Below, one piece after another: positions 58,843-64,000 of a DNA stretch of 64,000 nucleotides; position 1 is the first letter of the stretch; each line of letters starts with the position of its first letter. This DNA comes from JALHNF01 sp031972295 (GTDB taxonomy: Bacteria > Patescibacteriota > Minisyncoccia > Phycocordibacterales > UBA5272), in assembly GCA_031972295.1 (NCBI GenBank), contig DALYEZ010000002.1, positions 13,289-77,288 of the forward strand. The letters run 5' to 3'. The position numbers and the translations under genes were made by a program. The notes beneath the pieces were generated by a model, which saw only the letters and a list, made by a program, of their open reading frames with translations, was not told the origin of the DNA and ran no database searches.

Positions 58843-59539
58843 AGAGTGTATTTGGATAAATCACTGTCCCTACAAATGGTTGCTCATCAATGTATGCGCG
58901 AATGTTTTCTAAATCGTTTCCGTTTAAAATAGCAACTTCCATTCCTATTTTCTCACACTCTTTCGCAGCAACGGGGTCAAATGGGGAAGAAAGCCCTGGG
59001 TCCCATTCAGAGGGAATCAGTTTTCGAAATTCTTTCCATTCAATTTTTTCTATCTTTTTTGCTTCAGGATTTTTGCGTGGGTCGTCTGTGTAAACGTAAT
59101 CAATATTTGAAAGATTGATAAGTTTTGGAATAGAAAGATTTTTTGCAATGAGCACCGCATCATAGTCGGTACTACATCCTGGCCGCCAGCCGGCACCAAT
59201 GAGCACCGACTCTTTCCAGTCAATATCGTCATGTGGACTGGTCACAATTCGTGGGTGTGCCTCGTGTACAAAAACAGATCGCAAAAGGTGTGCATTTAAA
59301 CGAGTGCTATGGATTCCGAGCCAGTCCATATCGTCTTTGGTAAGTGGTGTGATTTCATTTGCGGCATTTTGATACTTGCGCGCCGTTTTTCCACCGCCTG
59401 CAATCAATACAAAACGAAATCCTCGACTAACGTAGTCGAGGATCAAGGTTTTGAATTGAGTGAGAAAAACGGTATCGATATCGTTCGGAACGATCATGGA
59501 GCCTCCGACAGAAATAATGATTGTTTTTTCTTGTGGCAT
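58841..59539 (-). CDS. pyrH: UMP kinase of the archaeal-type branch
   Basis: 232 aa amino-acid-kinase fold. TIIISVGGSMIVPNDIDTVFLTQF and FVLIAGGGKTARKYQ resemble archaeal-type PyrH, which is shorter and differs from the hexameric bacterial enzyme; GAGWRPGCSTDYDAVLIAKNL and NIDYVYTDDPRKNPEAKKIEKI complete the substrate and ATP sites. TATACT (complement of 59546-59551) begins exactly 12 nt before the ATG. Confidence 0.87.
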   Translation of the reverse strand: MPQEKTIIISVGGSMIVPNDIDTVFLTQFKTLILDYVSRGFRFVLIAGGGKTARKYQNAANEITPLTKDDMDWLGIHSTRLNAHLLRSVFVHEAHPRIVTSPHDDIDWKESVLIGAGWRPGCSTDYDAVLIAKNLSIPKLINLSNIDYVYTDDPRKNPEAKKIEKIEWKEFRKLIPSEWDPGLSSPFDPVAAKECEKIGMEVAILNGNDLENIRAYIDEQPFVGTVIYPNTL

Positions 59540-59701
59540 GTCCTTAGTATACGGAGTGAGGAGGATTTATGCTACGTAGTCAGATCATATTTTTATGGTG
59601 TGATACCCCTGAAAACTGGGCATTTCTAGGGGTAGTGCTTAGTCAAAAATAGCTAGATATTGTAAGGGTGCTAGCCAGACTATTGTCCACAAGGAAAGCT
59701 C

Positions 59702-59729
59702 TTGACTTATCTTTATCTTCGAGTATACT
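59702..59729 (+). promoter_or_regulatory. 16S rRNA promoter
   Basis: TTGACT at 59702-59707, 16-nt spacer, TATACT at 59724-59729. The rest of 59540-59905 is leader: a second TTGACA at 59802 lacks a well-spaced -10, and TACGTTC/CGAACGTA near 59837-59860 forms a hairpin before the processing stem. Confidence 0.7.
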
Positions 59730-59877
59730 GCCTTTACTCCTTAGGTGGAGCTTTTCATTTGGAAACAAAAGAGAAGCGCCATTTTGAGTCGAGTGCGTTG
59801 TTTGACAAATACATATCAAAAACAAGAAATGTAATATACGTTCTTTAAACCCGAACGTAGTATTACAAAAACAAAAA

Positions 59878-59903
59878 GTATATTTTATTTTTTGCCTCGA
59901 TTT
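59878..59903 (+). repeat. left arm of the 16S processing stem
   Basis: 26 nt that are the perfect inverse complement of 61632-61657. The stem loops out the whole 16S and ends 2-3 nt before its 5' end, as in classical RNase III substrates. Confidence 0.85.
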
Positions 59904-59905
59904 AT

Positions 59906-61460
<1,555 letters not shown>

Positions 61461-61733
61461 TGAACCGAGTTTGTCTATCGCGATCGCATAGATAAACTTT
61501 TGGAGTCGATTATTTATAAGGACTTGATAGTGATCCTCTTTAACACTATCCCCGTTCAGTCGGAAACTGAACAAAAGTCTCTGTGTCTTTTTTAAAGGAT
61601 CTGTCTGCAAAGTAATGCGGACACGCAGAGGAAATCGAGGCAAAAAATAAAATATACAATCTCAAAAGCACATGTGCTTTTCATCTCTTTTCTCACACCT
61701 CCGAATGTGTCTGCTCGTAAACGACACACAAAG
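61461..61733 (+). other. 16S trailer
   Basis: No gene. Hairpins GTTTGTCTAT/ATAGATAAAC (61467-61498), GATAGTG/CACTATC (about 61526-61550) and GTTCAGT/AACTGAAC, then the right arm of the processing stem at 61632-61657. No 23S or 5S sequence follows. Confidence 0.7.
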
Positions 61734-61758
61734 AACCCTTAGTAATAAGGGTGTTTTT
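61734..61758 (+). terminator. terminator of the 16S transcript
   Basis: ACCCTTA-GTAA-TAAGGGT followed by GTTTTTGTT. It separates the 16S from tRNA-Ile and shows that no rRNA operon continues. Confidence 0.8.
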
Positions 61759-61759
61759 G

Positions 61760-61788
61760 TTGCTATCGTTTACTTATTTTGCTATAGT
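61760..61788 (+). promoter_or_regulatory. tRNA-Ile(GAT) promoter
   Basis: TTGCTA at 61760-61765, 17-nt spacer, TATAGT at 61783-61788; start point falls at the tRNA 5' end. Confidence 0.7.
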
Positions 61789-61796
61789 GCCCAAAC

Positions 61797-61871
61797 GCGA
61801 GTGTAGTTCAGTGGTAGAACGCTGTCCTGATAAGACAGAGGTCGTAGGTCCGATTCCTACCACTCGCACCA
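61797..61871 (+). tRNA. tRNA-Ile(GAT)
   Basis: Acceptor GCGAGTG/CACTCGC, anticodon stem CTGTC/GACAG with loop CTGATAA (GAT), T-stem GTAGG/CCTAC, discriminator A, and CCA encoded at 61869-61871, the only encoded CCA among tRNAs here. The T-loop reads TCCGATT, with C at position 55 instead of the nearly universal T. It has its own promoter. Confidence 0.92.
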
Positions 61872-61887
61872 AGATAGTATTAATTCT

Positions 61888-62256
61888 CTAATCTTCTATT
61901 GTCTGAGCATCTGGCTGTTGTCTCTTGATGATTTCATCCACTATTGCCATACCGTATTTACGTGCTAAATGACCGATAACTTTTTTGTAGTTTACTCCAA
62001 ATATATCTAGTTTTTTTGCAAAGGTTTCCCCATCTAGGTTTTGATTTTCTACCAACAACTTTTGTTCTTGATCAAGGATCTTTAACGAAGAAACTATCTC
62101 AGATTCCGCAAGTTGTCTCTCAGCAGCAATCTCTTTGGAAACACTGTCTTCCATGGATCGTTTTATTCCCTCTATTTGTTTACGTAGAGCATGTCCATCA
62201 AGAAGTACTCGCTGAGCTTCTTTATGGGTTTTTTGGGTATTTTCCAATGAGTTCAT
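61888..62256 (-). CDS. coiled-coil hypothetical protein
   Basis: 122 aa from ATG 62256. Predicted long helices: NTQKTHKEAQRVLLDGHALRKQIEGIKRSMEDSVSKEIAAERQLAESEI and KKVIGHLARKYGMAIVDEIIKRQQ. No membrane segment. TATAGT (complement of 62263-62268) begins exactly 12 nt before the ATG and excludes the upstream Met at 62271. Function unknown. Confidence 0.65.
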   Translation of the reverse strand: MNSLENTQKTHKEAQRVLLDGHALRKQIEGIKRSMEDSVSKEIAAERQLAESEIVSSLKILDQEQKLLVENQNLDGETFAKKLDIFGVNYKKVIGHLARKYGMAIVDEIIKRQQPDAQTIED

Positions 62257-62305
62257 GTAGACACTATACACCCATTTTAAAGTTGGTGGTACAATAATTC
62301 ACAAT

Positions 62306-63046
62306 ATGAATTACATTTCAACAACGAATATTATTAAGAGGGCGTGGGGAACGGTAAAAGCTAATTTACTTACATTTGTTGCTGCGGCAGCTGTTTTGCT
62401 TGTGGTTAATATCATTTTCAATACAGTTACTTCGGTTGCTGAAAAGAATCACATGTCCCCAGAGTTTGGCATCCTTACTCTCATTACCACCTTAGCTAGT
62501 TTAGTGATTGGTGTTGCTGTAACCACAGCCCTTATTCGTATTGCTCGCGGAGCACCGGTTACTATACAGGCACTTTCTATTTCTCTATCGCAAGTGCTTC
62601 GGTTTGTCGGTGTACATATTCTCATCGGTCTTATTATGCTTACGTTGGTGATTCCTATTGTTGGTGTAGCTATTCTCTTGGGCATTACATCATTTGCTGG
62701 GGAGATGAATAATAGCGTAATTGCGTTTGCGGCAATTCTTGTTGCGGCAGTTATTTTTATTGTATATGTAAGCATTCGTCTTTCGTTTGCAAAGTATATT
62801 GTTCTTGATGGAGCTACAGGGGTTGTAGAGGCGCTTAAGCGGTCATGGAATATTACCCGAGGTCATATCTGGACAATTGTAAAACTCGGACTTCTTTCTA
62901 TGTTGGTTGTATTACTTGGAGCTCTCGCGCTTATCATCGGGCTTTTTGTAGCTGTTCCTGTGGTTGCACTTGCGGGCGCGTATTTGTACGTTGAGCTGAG
63001 TTCACAAAAAGAAAATATGGTTTCAGGAGTCAAAAATAATGAGTAA
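62306..63046 (+). CDS. multi-pass membrane protein, DUF975/YciC-like
   Basis: 246 aa with about six hydrophobic segments. The conserved-looking stretch LSFAKYIVLDGATGVVEALKRSWNITRGHIWTIVKLGLL is the family hallmark (amphipathic helix with Ser-Trp before a membrane segment). Role unknown; probably envelope stress or integrity. It overlaps rsmI by 8 nt and so is cotranslated. TACAAT at 62290-62295 begins 16 nt before the ATG. Confidence 0.72.
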   Translation: MNYISTTNIIKRAWGTVKANLLTFVAAAAVLLVVNIIFNTVTSVAEKNHMSPEFGILTLITTLASLVIGVAVTTALIRIARGAPVTIQALSISLSQVLRFVGVHILIGLIMLTLVIPIVGVAILLGITSFAGEMNNSVIAFAAILVAAVIFIVYVSIRLSFAKYIVLDGATGVVEALKRSWNITRGHIWTIVKLGLLSMLVVLLGALALIIGLFVAVPVVALAGAYLYVELSSQKENMVSGVKNNE

Positions 63047-63719
63047 AGGAAAACTCTCTCTTGTTGCAACGCCAATTGGCAACCTCGAAGACATTACACT
63101 TCGAGCACTTCGAACGCTAAAAGAATGCGACCTTGTTTTGTGTGAAGATACGCGTGTGACACAAAAACTGCTCGGGAAGTACGAAATCAAAAAACCAACA
63201 TTCAAAGCAGACGCTCATCTATCCAAAGGCCAGCTTGAAAAAATTAAGAGTTTACTAGAAGAAGGGAAGCATCTGTGTGCTGTTTCTGATGCTGGCACGC
63301 CAGGGATTTCTGATCCAGGGACATTCTTAGTTGACTTTATCCGTACAGAAAATATTGATTGCCTCATTGAGACTATTCCTGGACCAAGTGCAGTTACCGC
63401 AGCGCTTTCGCTTGCTGGTGTGCTTGGAAACGAATGGATGTTTCTCGGGTTCTTTCCTCAGAAGAAAGGGAGGCAGACTGCTCTTAAAGATCTTGGTATA
63501 AGAAAAGAAGCAACGGTGTTTTATGAATCTTCACACAGAATCATGAAGCTTTTGGCAGAACTCATGGAATACGTGCCAACACGAACAATTGCTATTGCAC
63601 GCGAACTTACCAAAATGCATGAGGAGTTTCTAAAAGGAACGCCGCAAGAAGTACTCGAGGTACTCAAAAGTGATCCAAAAAAGCAAAAAGGAGAGTTTGT
63701 CGTTATTGTTTATCCATAG
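63039..63719 (+). CDS. rsmI: 16S rRNA C1402 2'-O-methyltransferase RsmI
   Basis: 226 aa tetrapyrrole-methylase fold. LSLVATPIGNLEDITLRALRTLKECDLVLCEDTRVTQKLL is the N-terminal signature; LCAVSDAGTPGISDPG and ETIPGPSAVTAALSLAG bind SAM; FFPQKKGRQTALKDL and TIAIARELTKMHEEFLKGT contact the rRNA. It methylates C1402 in the P-site loop, two bases from the altered position 1400 of the 16S gene encoded 2 kb upstream. Confidence 0.95.
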   Translation: MSKGKLSLVATPIGNLEDITLRALRTLKECDLVLCEDTRVTQKLLGKYEIKKPTFKADAHLSKGQLEKIKSLLEEGKHLCAVSDAGTPGISDPGTFLVDFIRTENIDCLIETIPGPSAVTAALSLAGVLGNEWMFLGFFPQKKGRQTALKDLGIRKEATVFYESSHRIMKLLAELMEYVPTRTIAIARELTKMHEEFLKGTPQEVLEVLKSDPKKQKGEFVVIVYP

Positions 63720-63729
63720 GGCTAACAAG

Positions 63730-63776
63730 TTGCCCTTACTCTTATAACAAAAATTGTTAAGTTATAGAGTAAGGGA
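63730..63776. repeat. inverted repeat after rsmI
   Basis: CCCTTACTCTTATAAC is inverted as GTTATAGAGTAAGGG with one mismatch-free core and an A/T-rich loop. No T-run follows, so a factor-independent terminator is doubtful. Confidence 0.5.
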
Positions 63777-63860
63777 GAATGTAGTAAAGAAGAAATGACA
63801 GGGAGTTTTGGTGTGGACATGTCCCACAACTCTTTTTCGGTGGTGCTACAATTTTAGTAT

Positions 63861-64000
63861 ATGCAAATAGATTATATGTTGATAGTAGTCGCTTCATTGG
63901 CGCAGTTTGTTTTGGGTGCTGTATGGTATTCACCACTCATGTTTGGAAAATGGTGGATGGAAATTATGGAAGTTACGCATGTTCCACAAGAAGAATTAAA
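63861..64000 (+). CDS. DUF1761-like membrane protein, 3' end outside window
   Basis: Frame open from ATG 63861 to the edge. The first residues are MQIDYMLIVVASLAQFVLGAVWYSPLMFGKWWMEIME; the A-V-W-Y-S-P-L-x-F-G-K-x-W pattern at the first membrane segment is typical of DUF1761. TACAAT at 63847-63852 begins 14 nt before the ATG. Confidence 0.72.
   Translation, partial: MQIDYMLIVVASLAQFVLGAVWYSPLMFGKWWMEIMEVTHVPQEEL

Noticed and set aside
59802..59837. Second 16S promoter (TTGACA ... TAATAT)
   Set aside because: The spacing is 24 nt, too long for sigma70; the TTGACT-N16-TATACT promoter at 59702 is better.
61530..61545. ATCCTCTTT in the 16S trailer as a displaced anti-SD
   Set aside because: It lies about 75 nt past helix 45 in the loop of a GATAGTG/CACTATC hairpin inside the processing stem, so it should be removed from mature 16S; the register of helix 45 is unambiguous.

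Overview
The window comes from a bacterium of the Candidate Phyla Radiation (Patescibacteria), most likely a Parcubacteria-type lineage. The signs are compact AT-rich genes; an spc ribosomal cluster in which rpmD (L30) is missing between rpsE and rplO; many short surface and membrane proteins with one N-terminal membrane segment; a 16S rRNA with several departures at universal positions; and little metabolism apart from nucleotide kinases, undecaprenyl-phosphate handling and secretion. UGA is an ordinary stop codon here.

Layout. 1-10.7 kb: RNA methyltransferase, a ruvA-mutM operon, guanylate kinase, S20, NUDIX hydrolase, small membrane proteins, a YqgF nuclease, a tRNA-binding OB protein, a DedA-like protein, a PilM-like ATPase-fold protein and a DHH phosphoesterase, with tRNAs Arg, Ser and Arg. 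10.7-24.3 kb: tRNA-Val, uppS, an RluA-type pseudouridine synthase, L19, tRNA-Leu, tRNA-His, FkbM methyltransferase, uppP, envelope proteins and two FAD oxidoreductases. 24.3-37.4 kb: secD-secF, fusA, an unidentified pseudoknotted RNA, then rpsN-rpsH-rplF-rplR-rpsE-rplO-secY, adk-map and rpsL-rpsG. 37.4-48.1 kb: efp, recA, ftsK, a large secreted surface protein with a long structured leader, tRNA-Ile(UAU) and a TipA-class MerR regulator. 48.1-55.7 kb: a 2,250-residue Rhs toxin with a probable immunity gene. 55.7-64 kb: tmRNA and smpB, ftsH, an archaeal-type UMP kinase, a stand-alone 16S rRNA, tRNA-Ile(GAU), rsmI and a partial DUF1761 gene.

Two linked observations concern translation. The 16S 3' end forms a perfect helix 45 with its GGAA loop, but the following tail reads GGATTAATTCAATG, so the anti-Shine-Dalgarno CCTCC is absent. 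In agreement, at least eleven genes on both strands have a sigma70-type -10 hexamer beginning exactly 12 nt before the start codon, and seven more have 14 nt, which implies leaderless mRNAs. Ribosomal and secretion genes with leaders have A/T-rich, SD-free upstream sequence.

The most unusual structure is a recurring element of about 155-190 bp directly 3' of tRNA-Arg(UCU), tRNA-His, tmRNA and, in decayed form, tRNA-Leu. Each carries an inverted copy of the host RNA's T-arm and acceptor 3' strand, interrupted by a private hairpin, then a shared cassette of GGAATCGAAAA, a variable hairpin, TGTAC, a short stem capped by GTA, and GATTCC. The tRNA-His copy is bounded by a perfect 20-bp direct repeat of the tRNA 3' end, as expected of an inserted element. 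I do not recognise it as any described family.
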